From NCBI GenBank assembly GCA_903925275.1, contig CAIYES010000524.1, forward strand, positions 1 through 37,707: DNA of 37,707 nucleotides. The letters are read 5' to 3'. The stretch comes from an uncultured Bacteroidales bacterium (GTDB lineage: Bacteria; Bacteroidota; Bacteroidia; Bacteroidales; FEN-979). A model generated the notes under the pieces. That model was not told the DNA's origin and searched no databases. It saw only the letters and a program-made list of their open reading frames with translations. Shown here one piece after another: positions 6,906 to 14,971 of the stretch; position 1 is the first letter of the stretch, and each line of letters begins with the position of its first letter. The translations under genes and the position numbers were made by a program.

Positions 6906-8022
6906 CCAGGTCATTCGCCGGCTAATACTCCTGCTTTTCATACCGGTCCTGATTTTTATTTCTTCCTGTCATGTTGCACGCTATGTCTGGTGGAATTTTG
7001 CCGACATCCATGACAGTGAAAAATTTCCGGTGATCCCCATTGCCAAACCTACCTTATCAAAATCGTTTATTCATTCTGATTCAGCATTGTACATACCATT
7101 ACCTGATTCATTAAATCTGATGAATCATGCGGCTTCTTTTGACGCTTTTCTGGAAAAGAACAATACGGTGGCTTTTCTGATTGTACGCAACGACTCCCTG
7201 CTTTATGAGCGTTACTTTGACGGGTTTTCGAGAGAATCGGTCCTCCCCTCTTTTTCATTGGCAAAATCGTTCGTATCGGCCTTGATCGGTATTGCAATTG
7301 CAGAGGGAAAAATTAAGTCGGTTGATCAACCGGTTACAGATTTTATTCCTGAATTGGCCGACACCGGATTCAACAAAGTAACGCTGAAAGATCTTCTTGA
7401 AATGCGCTCGGGAATCAGGTTTAACGAAGGATATTCCAGTCCTTTTGGTGCAATGGGCAAATTTTATTATGGGCTTAATCTCCGAAAGTACACATTAAGA
7501 CTAAAAACACAAATACCGCCCGGCGAGGTTTACAATTATCAAAGCGCCAATACTCAATTGCTGGCAATTGTTCTCGAACGGGCTACAGGGATGAATCTTC
7601 CCGATTACTTTGGTGAAAAAATATGGAAGCCGATGGGGAGTGAATATCCGGCTTCATGGAGTGTCGACAGCAAACGTAACAATGAACCAAAGGCCTTTTG
7701 CTGCATAAATGCCCATGCAGTCGATTTTGCCAGATTTGGCCAGCTTTTTCTCCACCACGGGATCGTTGATCATGATACGGTCATTCCGCCATCATGGATC
7801 AAAGAATCGTTAACAATTACCAACGATTCAAAGGATTCGCAAGGTTTTCCGTATACCTATCACTGGAGAGTTATGCGCGACGGTGATTTTTTTGCCAAAG
7901 GGATTCTTGGACAGTATATCTATGTTTGTCCTTCGAAAAATATTGTGATCGTAAGGTTTGGAAAAAAGTCGACCGGTTTCGTTTGGGCAGGGTTTTTCAG
8001 GGAACTGATAAAATCGCTGTAG
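6895..8022 (+). CDS. Serine hydrolase of the beta-lactamase / 6-aminohexanoate-dimer hydrolase fold (lipoprotein)
   Basis: The protein has 375 residues and a lipoprotein signal peptide (FISSC, Cys25). The class C beta-lactamase-like fold is shown by the S-x-x-K motif SLAK (Ser121 nucleophile, Lys124) in PSFSLAKSFVSAL. A tyrosine motif lies in VYNYQSANTQLL (Tyr215), where the family often has YSN. INAHAVDFARFGQLFL and GILGQYIYVCP follow. FCCINAHAVDFARF resembles NylB-type esterases and amidases more than true beta-lactamases. The likely location is the periplasm, anchored to a membrane. The substrate is unknown: a D-amino acid amide, peptidoglycan peptide or ester. It is coupled to the small lipoprotein upstream and converges on the MORN protein gene 5 nt away. 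Confidence 0.87.
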   Translation: MVDNQVIRRLILLLFIPVLIFISSCHVARYVWWNFADIHDSEKFPVIPIAKPTLSKSFIHSDSALYIPLPDSLNLMNHAASFDAFLEKNNTVAFLIVRNDSLLYERYFDGFSRESVLPSFSLAKSFVSALIGIAIAEGKIKSVDQPVTDFIPELADTGFNKVTLKDLLEMRSGIRFNEGYSSPFGAMGKFYYGLNLRKYTLRLKTQIPPGEVYNYQSANTQLLAIVLERATGMNLPDYFGEKIWKPMGSEYPASWSVDSKRNNEPKAFCCINAHAVDFARFGQLFLHHGIVDHDTVIPPSWIKESLTITNDSKDSQGFPYTYHWRVMRDGDFFAKGILGQYIYVCPSKNIVIVRFGKKSTGFVWAGFFRELIKSL

Positions 8023-8027
8023 GCTGA

Positions 8028-8816
8028 TTATTTTTTCTTTACGTCCAGTCCATTCTTGTATTTGGTAACTTTCTGAACTTTACCCAATTCATCGTATTCT
8101 GTCCAGGCACCATCTTTTTGTCCGAGGATATATTTCCCCGAGATTTTAACCTTTCCATTCCTGTAATATTCTTTAGATTCTCCTGATAACAGATTATTTG
8201 AGTAGTTATTTACCGACTGAAGTGAGTCATTTTCGTAATAGACCTTCTGAATTCCATCAAAATATCCTGATTTATAATTGTATTCCGCAAGCTTTTGTCC
8301 ACTTTTTTTATTCCACCGGGACAGTCCGTTTTTAAGATCATCTTTGTACCAGGTCTCCTCCTGAATTTTAGCATTGTCGTAATAAATCCGGTACAGGCCA
8401 TTTCTCATCCCATTGGCGTAATCGGTTTCAACCATGGGTGTTTCGCTGTATGATCCGTAATTTATGGTCTGACCATGGGCTAACCCCTTTTTATAATTTT
8501 CAATCAGGACAATTTTTCCACGACGGTCAAACTGCATTGAAATTCCATCTTTGAGGCCGTTGCTGTAATATTCCAACTTGAAAACAAAATTGTTTGGATA
8601 ATATCCGATCCAATTTTTTTCCTTTTGACCGCTGATGTATTCACCTTTGTAGGTAAAATCTCCCTGTTTTTCAATCCAGTACCCTACTTTATTGCCAGAG
8701 GAATCTGTCCGGTTAATCGTATCGGAAATTTTCGCATTTCCGACAGGTACCTGTGCATTCGATTGCGCTGAAAATAAAACGATTAAAGACGTAATAAAAA
8801 TCAATATGTTTTTCAT
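8028..8816 (-). CDS. Secreted MORN-repeat (YwqK-type) protein
   Basis: The 262-residue precursor has a signal peptide ending FSAQSNAQ. The mature part is built of about eight MORN_2-type repeats of 22-24 residues, each with Y..G...G....Y..G, for example YSNGLKDGISMQFD, YANGMRNGLYRIYYDN, YKSGYFDGIQKVYY and YILGQKDGAWTEYDE. Such arrays form an elongated beta-hairpin ladder. In Bacteroidota they are common secreted or periplasmic proteins of unknown binding partner. Similarity of the repeats to the YwqK 'antitoxin' annotation does not by itself indicate a toxin system, and no toxin candidate is adjacent. The gene follows rimO by 26 nt but has its own promoter inside the rimO tail. Confidence 0.85.
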   Translation of the reverse strand: MKNILIFITSLIVLFSAQSNAQVPVGNAKISDTINRTDSSGNKVGYWIEKQGDFTYKGEYISGQKEKNWIGYYPNNFVFKLEYYSNGLKDGISMQFDRRGKIVLIENYKKGLAHGQTINYGSYSETPMVETDYANGMRNGLYRIYYDNAKIQEETWYKDDLKNGLSRWNKKSGQKLAEYNYKSGYFDGIQKVYYENDSLQSVNNYSNNLLSGESKEYYRNGKVKISGKYILGQKDGAWTEYDELGKVQKVTKYKNGLDVKKK

Positions 8817-8837
8817 TGTTTATAAGTTTTGACTGTG

Positions 8838-8869
8838 CAAAATTATTCAAATTCGGCATACAAATCAAA
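8838..8869 (-). promoter_or_regulatory. Promoter of the MORN-repeat gene inside the rimO 3' end
   Basis: On the minus strand TTTG (complement of 8866-8869) is followed after 20 nt by TAATTTTG (complement of 8838-8845). This is a full match to the Bacteroidota -33/-7 consensus. The -7 element overlaps the rimO stop codon. Confidence 0.6.
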
Positions 8870-10153
8870 GCTTTCGGCTTTGATAATTTTAACATTGCAG
8901 AACGATCCCGGGTTCAGTTTAGTATTGCTTATCGGGATCAAGACCTCGTTATCCACCTCGGGTGAGTCATATTCAGTACGGGCGATATAAAAATCCCCTT
9001 CTATCCGGTCGACCAGGACTTTTAATGTTTGTCCCACTCTTTTTTGGTTGAGTGTTAGTGAAATCTGTTCCTGGATGGCCATTAGTTCTTCAGCGCGGTG
9101 CTGCTTCAGCTTTGACGAAACCGAGTCCCTGAGCCTGAAAGCAGTGGTATCTTCTTCATGCGAATAGGTAAACACACCCAGCCGGTCGAACTGAAATTCT
9201 TCGATGAACCGGCTGAGTTCCTCAAACTCTTTTTTGGTTTCACCGGGATATCCGACAATAAGGGTGGTGCGAATGGCAACCCCGGGTATGGCTTTACGGA
9301 CAGACTCCACGAGCTTACGGGTTTTGGTTCCGTCCAATCCGCGATGCATTGATTTTAGTATCCTGTTGCTGATATGTTGCAGGGGCATATCAATGTAATT
9401 ACAGATATTGCGGTGTGATTTTATGACCTCAAGAAGTTCAGCAGGAAAACCATCGGGGTAAGTATAATGAAGACGAATCCATTCGAGTCCGCTGATATTT
9501 GCAAGGGTATCGAGCAGTTCAGGCAGCAGGCGCTTCTTATACAGGTCGAGGCCATAATATGTGGTATCCTGGGCAATGAGATTGATCTCTTTTGTACCAG
9601 TTGCCACCAGGTGAAATACTTCCCCCACGATATCCTCAATCGGCCGGCTTAGATGTTTACCACGAATCATAGGGATGGCGCAGAAAGCGCATTTGCGGTC
9701 ACAACCTTCAGCGATTTTGACATAAGCGTAATGCGAAGGGGTTGTAATTTTTCGTTCACCGACCAGATTCGTTTTATAACTGCCTCCCAAATGACTGATG
9801 ATCTTTTTAAGGTCATTTACCCCAAAAAAAGCATCAACTTCGGGAATCTCCTGATGCAGTTTTTCCTGATAACGTTCAGAAAGGCATCCCATTACATATA
9901 CATTTTCAATCAGGTTAGCCTTTTTCGCCCTCACGAATTCCAGAATGGTATCGATGGATTCCTGCTTTGCATCGTTGATAAATCCGCATGTATTGATGAT
10001 GGCGGTATCGATCCCTTTCAAATCGACCGGATCGAAAACCAATTCGAACTGGTTTGCCTCCAATTGTTTCATCAGAAGTTCGGAATCGACCAGGTTTTTG
10101 GCGCAGCCCAATGAGACTAGCCCGATTTTATGAGGTCCGAATTTTGTTTTCAA
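8843..10153 (-). CDS. rimO: Ribosomal protein S12 methylthiotransferase RimO
   Basis: This is the radical-SAM enzyme that adds a methylthio group to an aspartate of ribosomal protein S12. Visible parts are the N-terminal UPF0004 domain with IGLVSLGCAKNLVDSE, the radical-SAM cluster motif CDRKCAFC (C-x3-C-x2-C) within IAEGCDRKCAFCAIP, and the C-terminal TRAM domain with IARTEYDSPEVDNEVLIPI, whose YDSPEVDNE is typical of RimO. No ATG fits the expected N-terminus. The TTG at 10153 gives a protein of 436 residues, the normal length, and starts 11 nt after the ftsY stop. The longer open frame upstream overlaps ftsY and shows no homology. It is co-directional with ftsY, a common Bacteroidota arrangement. 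Confidence 0.95.
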   Translation of the reverse strand: MKTKFGPHKIGLVSLGCAKNLVDSELLMKQLEANQFELVFDPVDLKGIDTAIINTCGFINDAKQESIDTILEFVRAKKANLIENVYVMGCLSERYQEKLHQEIPEVDAFFGVNDLKKIISHLGGSYKTNLVGERKITTPSHYAYVKIAEGCDRKCAFCAIPMIRGKHLSRPIEDIVGEVFHLVATGTKEINLIAQDTTYYGLDLYKKRLLPELLDTLANISGLEWIRLHYTYPDGFPAELLEVIKSHRNICNYIDMPLQHISNRILKSMHRGLDGTKTRKLVESVRKAIPGVAIRTTLIVGYPGETKKEFEELSRFIEEFQFDRLGVFTYSHEEDTTAFRLRDSVSSKLKQHRAEELMAIQEQISLTLNQKRVGQTLKVLVDRIEGDFYIARTEYDSPEVDNEVLIPISNTKLNPGSFCNVKIIKAESFDLYAEFE

Positions 10154-10163
10154 GAAATGCAGG

Positions 10164-11114
10164 TTAATTGAACAGGCTGTCGACAAATTCAAAGCGGTTG
10201 AAAACCTGCAGGTCTTCAATGCCTTCACCAACCCCGATGTATTTGACAGGAATTTTAAACTGGTCGGAAATTCCGATAACGACACCTCCCTTTGCTGTAC
10301 CATCAAGTTTGGTCAGGGCAAGTGCATTCACTTCAGTGGCTGCAGTAAATTGTTTTGCCTGTTCGAATGCATTTTGGCCGGTAGAGGCATCGAGAATGAG
10401 CAGTACTTCATGCGGGGCATCGGGGATCAGTTTCTGAATGACTTTGCGGATTTTGGAAAGTTCATTCATCAGATTGATCTTATTGTGCAGGCGGCCGGCT
10501 GTATCGATGATAACAACATCAACATCCCTTGCAATGGCCGATTTTACCGTATCGAAGGCCACAGATGCAGGATCGGCGCCCATTCCCTGTGTTATGATGG
10601 GAACACCCACCCGTTCGGCCCAAATGGTTATCTGATCGACTGCAGCAGCCCTGAATGTATCGGCAGCGCCCAACAATACTGACTTTCCTGATTTTTTAAA
10701 TTGCCAGGCCAATTTCCCGATGGTAGTGGTTTTTCCAACGCCGTTTACGCCGACTACCATAATCACAAAGGGCTTTTTATTTTCGGGAAGGGTGAAATCG
10801 GTAAGATCTCTGATGTTATTTTCCTGCAGGAGGGCAACGATTTCTTCCTTCAGCAATGAATTGAGCTGGCCTGTACCGATGTATTTATCCCTGGATGCTC
10901 TTTTCTGAATCCGTTCAATGATCCGCAGGGTAGTTTCCACACCAACATCGGAAGAGACGAGAATCTCTTCAAGGTTATCGAGGACTTCATCATCAACCGA
11001 AGACTTGCCGGCGATGGCTTTTGAAATCCTGGTGAAAATATTGGATTTCGTTTTTTGTAGTCCCTGGTCAAGCCGTTCCTTTTTCTCGCGGGAGAATATG
11101 CTGAAAAGTCCCAT
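10164..11114 (-). CDS. ftsY: Signal recognition particle receptor FtsY
   Basis: The protein has 316 residues and belongs to the SRP GTPase family. It is the membrane receptor that docks SRP-bound ribosomes at the translocon. The NG domain is complete: P-loop GVNGVGKTTTIGKLA, the I-box region with AADTFRAAAVDQ, DTAGRLHNKINLMNEL, TKLDGTAKGGVVIGI and the terminal GVGEGIEDLQVFNRFEFVD. The acidic A-domain is almost absent, with an N-terminal MGLFSIFSREKKERLDQGL helix only, as is usual in Bacteroidota. The gene lies between the DUF4295 gene and rimO. A terminator-like hairpin sits in the 71-nt gap upstream, so ftsY may be partly insulated from rpmG transcription. Confidence 0.97.
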   Translation of the reverse strand: MGLFSIFSREKKERLDQGLQKTKSNIFTRISKAIAGKSSVDDEVLDNLEEILVSSDVGVETTLRIIERIQKRASRDKYIGTGQLNSLLKEEIVALLQENNIRDLTDFTLPENKKPFVIMVVGVNGVGKTTTIGKLAWQFKKSGKSVLLGAADTFRAAAVDQITIWAERVGVPIITQGMGADPASVAFDTVKSAIARDVDVVIIDTAGRLHNKINLMNELSKIRKVIQKLIPDAPHEVLLILDASTGQNAFEQAKQFTAATEVNALALTKLDGTAKGGVVIGISDQFKIPVKYIGVGEGIEDLQVFNRFEFVDSLFN

Positions 11115-11133
11115 AAAACTACTTTTTACATAT

Positions 11134-11166
11134 AAAAAAAGCTTTTTTCTACGGAAAAAAGCTTTT
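11134..11166 (-). terminator. Hairpin with U-tract between DUF4295 and ftsY
   Basis: A perfect 13-bp inverted repeat (AAAAGCTTTTTTC, loop CGTA, GAAAAAAGCTTTT on the minus strand) is followed by further T residues. It lies after the DUF4295 stop and 20 nt before the ftsY start, so it can act as a terminator or attenuator for the ribosomal-protein transcript. Confidence 0.65.
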
Positions 11167-11185
11167 CAGTGACAATAAATAAATC

Positions 11186-11347
11186 TTAGTTTTCTTTGGC
11201 TGCTAAAAAGTCTTTAAGCATTTCATTAGCAACGATGGTTTCTTTGAACACGAATGCTCCTGATTTCTGTGACTTAACCATGCGGATGACTTTGGTAAAA
11301 TCTTTCCCGGAGGTAGCTTTAAACGAAGCAACTACTTTCTTTGCCAT
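11186..11347 (-). CDS. DUF4295 family small protein
   Basis: This 53-residue basic protein reads MAKKVVASFKATSGKDFTKV at the start and ends MLKDFLAAKEN. It is the DUF4295 family, found in Bacteroidota and almost always encoded between rpmG and ftsY. Its fixed place after a ribosomal protein gene and its charge suggest a ribosome-associated role, but no function is established to my knowledge. The stop is at 11186-11188 and the start lies 8 nt after the rpmG stop, so it is co-transcribed with rpmG. Confidence 0.92.
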   Translation of the reverse strand: MAKKVVASFKATSGKDFTKVIRMVKSQKSGAFVFKETIVANEMLKDFLAAKEN

Positions 11348-11355
11348 ATCTCGAG

Positions 11356-11544
11356 TTATTTAATTTCTTTGTGAACAGTTATTTTCTTTAAATAGGAATT
11401 GTACTTTTTCAGTTCAATTCTTTCCGGTGTATTCTTTTTGTTTTTAGTGGTAATGTACCTTGAAATACCGGGAATACCGCTGGTCTTTTGCTCAGTACAT
11501 TCCAGAATAACCTGAATCCGTTGGTCTTTGCTCTTTTTTGCCAT
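11356..11544 (-). CDS. rpmG: 50S ribosomal protein L33
   Basis: The protein has 62 residues. It begins [20 protein letters not shown] and continues with [22 protein letters not shown], the L33 signature. The zinc-binding cysteine pairs of the C+ form are absent apart from one Cys in LECTEQ, so this is the zinc-free form. In most Bacteroidota rpmB (L28) precedes rpmG directly. Here no L28 gene is present upstream; instead there is a promoter and then about 340 nt without a gene. Confidence 0.96.
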   Translation of the reverse strand: MAKKSKDQRIQVILECTEQKTSGIPGISRYITTKNKKNTPERIELKKYNSYLKKITVHKEIK

Positions 11545-11572
11545 CTTACGACTTCTTTATTTTTCGGGACTG

Positions 11573-11603
11573 CAAAATTAAACCATTTCGCGGAAAAAAC
11601 AAA
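11573..11603 (-). promoter_or_regulatory. Promoter of the rpmG-DUF4295 operon
   Basis: On the minus strand TTTG (complement of 11600-11603), a 19-nt spacer and TAATTTTG (complement of 11573-11580) match the Bacteroidota consensus. The leader to the rpmG ATG is about 20 nt. This shows that rpmG starts its own transcript here rather than following rpmB. Confidence 0.65.
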
Positions 11604-11945
11604 AATTATTTCATACTTTTATTATCTGTTAAATTTCAGGCTGTTTTTTATTGAACTTTAAGAACTTTGTACCGGATTTAAACAATCAATGTGACATAAA
11701 GTAATAAGGTCAGAAAGCTGATCCTGTTCCGAAAAATCAAAAACATATTTTAACCGCTTGGCGCTAAGGCGCAAAAAAAAAATCATTTTCAAATATTTGA
11801 CATTTAGCGTCTTAGCGTATTTGCGGTGAAAAGAGTTTTCGGATTGGACTCAAAGTTACAAAGTTACTGGTTTCATTTGATTTACTTTGAGGATATAAAC
11901 AAGGATTCATATTTTTCAGGTTAGTTCATTTTTAATACGGATCAT
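11604..11945. other. Gene-free gap between the rpmG promoter and xerD
   Basis: About 340 nt, AT-rich, without a supported gene. It contains the interspersed inverted repeat at 11753-11827 and otherwise nothing I can identify. Both flanking genes are transcribed away from it. A clear promoter for xerD was not found. Confidence 0.6.
11753..11827. repeat. Interspersed imperfect inverted repeat
   Basis: The left arm ACCGCTTGGCGCTAAGGCGC (11753-11772) pairs imperfectly with GCGTCTTAGCGTATTTGCGG (11807-11826), with an A/T-rich loop. The arms resemble the 'ACCGCAAAGNCGCTAAG' type of short repeat that recurs in many Bacteroidota intergenic regions. No gene is associated. Confidence 0.65.
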
Positions 11946-12857
11946 GTGGCGAATCTCTGGAATTCTTACATAGGTGGTTTTAAGGCATATCTCCAGCTCG
12001 AGAAATCATTGTCTTCCAATTCCGTAGAAGCCTATCTTCATGATGTGGCGAAGATGACGCAATTTCTGGAAATGCAGGGTTTATCCATTGGACCTGAGAA
12101 AATTGAGCTTCATCATCTTCAGGAATTTATGAAACTGATTACGGAGTTAGGGATGACTGCACGCAGCCAGGCACGGATAATCTCGGGATTAAGAGCATTC
12201 TATCATTATCTTGTTTTAGAAAACCTGGTAAAAAAGGATCCTACGGAGATGCTTGAATTGCCAAAAATTGGCATGAAGCTGCCTGTTACCCTTCATGTAG
12301 AGGAGATCGATCAGCTGATTGGAAACATCGACCTCAGCACGCCGGAAGGAAAACGTAACAAAGCCATGCTGGAAACGCTTTATGGCTGCGGCCTTCGTGT
12401 TTCAGAGCTGACAGGTCTCAAGATATCCAATCTTTTTTTCGACGATGGCTTTATCAAGGTGACCGGGAAGGGCGATAAAGAGCGCCTTGTTCCGGTAGGA
12501 AGTGTTGCCGAGGCTGAAATCAGGTATTATCTTTCGGCCATCAGAACCGGCATTCATATCAGAAAAGGGCAAGAGGATATTTTATTCCTTAACAGACGGG
12601 GTGCAGGCCTCTCCCGCGTTATGGTATTCACCATTATAAAAAGACTTGCTGAACTATCAGGGATTAAAAAAAGAATAAGTCCGCATACTTTTCGCCATTC
12701 CTTTGCCACGCACCTTGTGGAGGGTGGCGCCGATCTTCGTGCGGTACAGGAGATGCTTGGTCATGAATCGATCACCACAACCGAAATATATACCCATCTT
12801 GACAAGGATTATCTGAAGAGTACGATTATTCAGTTCCATCCGAGGAATAGTCTATAA
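11946..12857 (+). CDS. xerD: Site-specific tyrosine recombinase XerD
   Basis: This protein has 303 residues. The N-terminal SAM-like core-binding domain (about 1-90) is followed by the catalytic domain with the full set of residues: Arg151 (GCGLRVSEL), Lys175 (TGKGDKER), His247 and Arg250 (HTFRHSFATH), His273 (LGHESITTT) and Tyr282 (EIYTHLD). The ending IIQFHPR is typical of XerD rather than phage integrases. It resolves chromosome dimers at dif with XerC. The start is GTG at 11946; the ATG two bases earlier is out of frame. No mobile-element genes, attachment repeats or tRNA flank it, so it is treated as the chromosomal housekeeping enzyme. Confidence 0.94.
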   Translation: MANLWNSYIGGFKAYLQLEKSLSSNSVEAYLHDVAKMTQFLEMQGLSIGPEKIELHHLQEFMKLITELGMTARSQARIISGLRAFYHYLVLENLVKKDPTEMLELPKIGMKLPVTLHVEEIDQLIGNIDLSTPEGKRNKAMLETLYGCGLRVSELTGLKISNLFFDDGFIKVTGKGDKERLVPVGSVAEAEIRYYLSAIRTGIHIRKGQEDILFLNRRGAGLSRVMVFTIIKRLAELSGIKKRISPHTFRHSFATHLVEGGADLRAVQEMLGHESITTTEIYTHLDKDYLKSTIIQFHPRNSL

Positions 12858-12874
12858 GGGAAACAGCTTACCTG

Positions 12875-13669
12875 CTATTTGAATGGTGAATTCGGCTCTT
12901 TTGCCATGTGGTTATAGACCATTTTATCCATGAATTCCGGGAAGAATTTATTCAACAGCACGGTCATTTTTCCCTGGGAAGTGAGGATGAGACGGTGTTT
13001 TTTCTGTTTAATGGCAGTGATGATTTTGTTTGCTACCTCTTCAGCCGGCATTAATTTGCTTTCATCCAAAGGTGTTTCACCCTGTGCTGTTCCATCCTTT
13101 GAAAGAGCAACATTGCGGATGTTCGACGCCGTGAAGCCCGGGCAGGCAATCAGCACATGAAGTCCCTTTTTCAGATTTTCAATGCGTAATACCTCAAGAA
13201 ATCCCTGCATGGCAAATTTCGAAGCTGAATAACCGCTCCGTCCCGGTAATCCTTTATAACCGGCTATGGAAGAGACACCAACCACCGATCCGCGTGATTG
13301 CAGCAGATAAGGCAAGGCATATTTTGTACAAAAAACAGTTCCCCAGAAGTTGGTGTCCATCAGTTGACGGATCACATTCAGGTCGACCTCGGCAAAGAGT
13401 GCCCGCATGGATATACCAGCGTTGCATATTAAAACATCAATTCGTCCGAATTTATCCACTGCTTTCTGAATCAATGCCTGGCAATCGGATTCCTGTGTAA
13501 CATCTGTTGGTATATAAAGAATTGTTTCAGATATTTTCCGCAGTGCAGGATCTTCAATTGCAGAGCGGGATGCCAGCACTAACCGGGCACCCTGGCGGGC
13601 ACATTCGAAGGCCAGCGCTTTTCCGATTCCCGAGGAGGAGCCGGTGATGATGATGACTTTGTCTTTCAT
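12875..13669 (-). CDS. Short-chain dehydrogenase/reductase (SDR)
   Basis: The protein has 264 residues and is a classical SDR. The cofactor motif is TGSSSGIG (residues 9-16), followed by NAG at 83-85 and the catalytic Ser133/Ser134, Tyr147 and Lys151 in SGYSASK. The basic residues after beta-strand 2 (ASRSA) suggest NADP(H), which is inference. The C-terminus FPEFMDKMVYNHMAKE resembles the DHRS7-like branch that acts on lipids and steroids. It converges with xerD, with 17 nt between stops, and diverges from the aminotransferase gene. The substrate is unknown. Confidence 0.9.
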   Translation of the reverse strand: MKDKVIIITGSSSGIGKALAFECARQGARLVLASRSAIEDPALRKISETILYIPTDVTQESDCQALIQKAVDKFGRIDVLICNAGISMRALFAEVDLNVIRQLMDTNFWGTVFCTKYALPYLLQSRGSVVGVSSIAGYKGLPGRSGYSASKFAMQGFLEVLRIENLKKGLHVLIACPGFTASNIRNVALSKDGTAQGETPLDESKLMPAEEVANKIITAIKQKKHRLILTSQGKMTVLLNKFFPEFMDKMVYNHMAKEPNSPFK

Positions 13670-13774
13670 AATAGAAGTAAGATAGCATAATAAGGAAAAT
13701 CAAAAAACAGAAGGGCGAAATTAAGAAATTCAGGATATAAATCCATTTAGTATATTCGTAGAATATTTTGAGCA

Positions 13775-14968
13775 ATGACTGAACGTGAACTATTTTACCG
13801 TTACCTGGGGTTACCATCCTTTACGCCGATGGCGCTTGACATTGTAAAGGCGGAAGGAATTTATCTGTATGACAGATCAGGCAACCGGTTCATCGATTTT
13901 GTTGCGGGCATTTCGGTGAGTAACGTTGGGCACCGGCATCCCGCGGTGTTGGATGCGATTCGTGACCAGTTAGACAAGTATCTGCATGTAAATGTATATG
14001 GAGAATTCATTCAGGCTCCGCAGGTTCATCTGGCTGAGCGCCTGGCAGGATTGCTTCCCGAAAAATTAAACTCGGTATATTTTGTCAATTCCGGCAGTGA
14101 AGCCATCGAAGGTGCCTTAAAACTGGCCAAACGGTACACGGGGCGAACGGAGGTGATCTCATTCATTGATTCGTATCATGGCAGTACCCACGGCAGTCTG
14201 AGCATCCTTGGCAATGAATCGCTGAAAAATGCATTTCGTCCCCTGCTGCCTGATACCCGGCTGCTCGAATTTAACAATTACTGCCACCTTGAGAAAATTT
14301 CCACCCGCACGGCATGTGTAGTTATTGAGATGATCCAGGCGGAAGCCGGTATCGTACCTGTTGAAGATTTTTTTATCCATCTGATGAAGAAACGGTGTGC
14401 CCGCGACGGGGTGCTGATCATTGTGGATGATGTGCAAATGGGAATGGGCAGGACTGGTAAACTATTCAGTTTTGAGCACTACGATTTTGTTCCCGATATT
14501 CTGGTGCTGGCGAAAGCCCTGGGAGCCGGCATGCCATTGGGTGCTTTCATTGCCAATAAAAAAGTGATGGATTCGCTCGCATTCAATCCTGAACTGGGGC
14601 ATATCACCACATTCGGGGGCCACCCGGTAAGTTGTGCAGCAGCGCTTGCCGGATTAGAAGTACTGCTATCAGACCGGCTGATTCCTTCTGCTGAAGAAAA
14701 GGGTCAGAGAATACAGGACCGGTTATCCGGTCATCCGGCGATTGCAGAGATAAGACGCACCGGGTTGGCGCTGGGACTTGATCTTGCAAAACCTCAAATG
14801 CGGGTGCCCTTTATGCAGGCTGCATTGAAACAGGGTGTGATCATCGACTGGTACCTCTTTAAACCGGCAACATTTCGCATTGCTCCTCCGCTTACGATCA
14901 CCTATGAAGAGATTGACCTTGCCTGTGAAAAGCTTCTGGCATCGCTGGATTCTGTCAATGTCAACTGA
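13775..14968 (+). CDS. Class III PLP-dependent aminotransferase (acetylornithine/4-aminobutyrate type)
   Basis: The protein has 397 residues. Class III marks are FVNSGSEAIEGALKLAKRYT (residues 103-122), IDSYHGSTHG, IVDDVQMGMGRTG (D218 binds the pyridine nitrogen, Q221) and LAKALGAGMPLGAF with the PLP Schiff-base Lys247. TTFGGHPVSCAAALA follows. The family consensus DEVQtGfGRtG appears here as DDVQMGMGRTG, a conservative change in the active-site region. The overall size fits acetylornithine or ornithine aminotransferases. No arginine genes are nearby; the next gene (aat) follows after 3 nt and is probably co-transcribed, a link that does not reveal the substrate. Confidence 0.9.
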   Translation: MTERELFYRYLGLPSFTPMALDIVKAEGIYLYDRSGNRFIDFVAGISVSNVGHRHPAVLDAIRDQLDKYLHVNVYGEFIQAPQVHLAERLAGLLPEKLNSVYFVNSGSEAIEGALKLAKRYTGRTEVISFIDSYHGSTHGSLSILGNESLKNAFRPLLPDTRLLEFNNYCHLEKISTRTACVVIEMIQAEAGIVPVEDFFIHLMKKRCARDGVLIIVDDVQMGMGRTGKLFSFEHYDFVPDILVLAKALGAGMPLGAFIANKKVMDSLAFNPELGHITTFGGHPVSCAAALAGLEVLLSDRLIPSAEEKGQRIQDRLSGHPAIAEIRRTGLALGLDLAKPQMRVPFMQAALKQGVIIDWYLFKPATFRIAPPLTITYEEIDLACEKLLASLDSVNVN

Positions 14969-14971
14969 ATT

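Noticed and set aside
6895..8022. Antibiotic-resistance beta-lactamase
   Set aside because: The fold is shared, but the motifs (FCCINAHAVDFARF, YQS) fit NylB-type hydrolases; there is no class C KTG-type resistance signature.
8028..8816. Antitoxin of a toxin-antitoxin pair (YwqK annotation)
   Set aside because: The protein has a secretion signal and no adjacent toxin-like gene; the label comes only from repeat similarity.
10154..10306. Longer N-terminus of RimO
   Set aside because: The extension overlaps ftsY and lacks homology. The TTG at 10153 gives the family length.
11946..12857. Phage or transposon integrase
   Set aside because: The sequence matches housekeeping XerD throughout, and no attachment repeats, tRNA or phage genes flank it.
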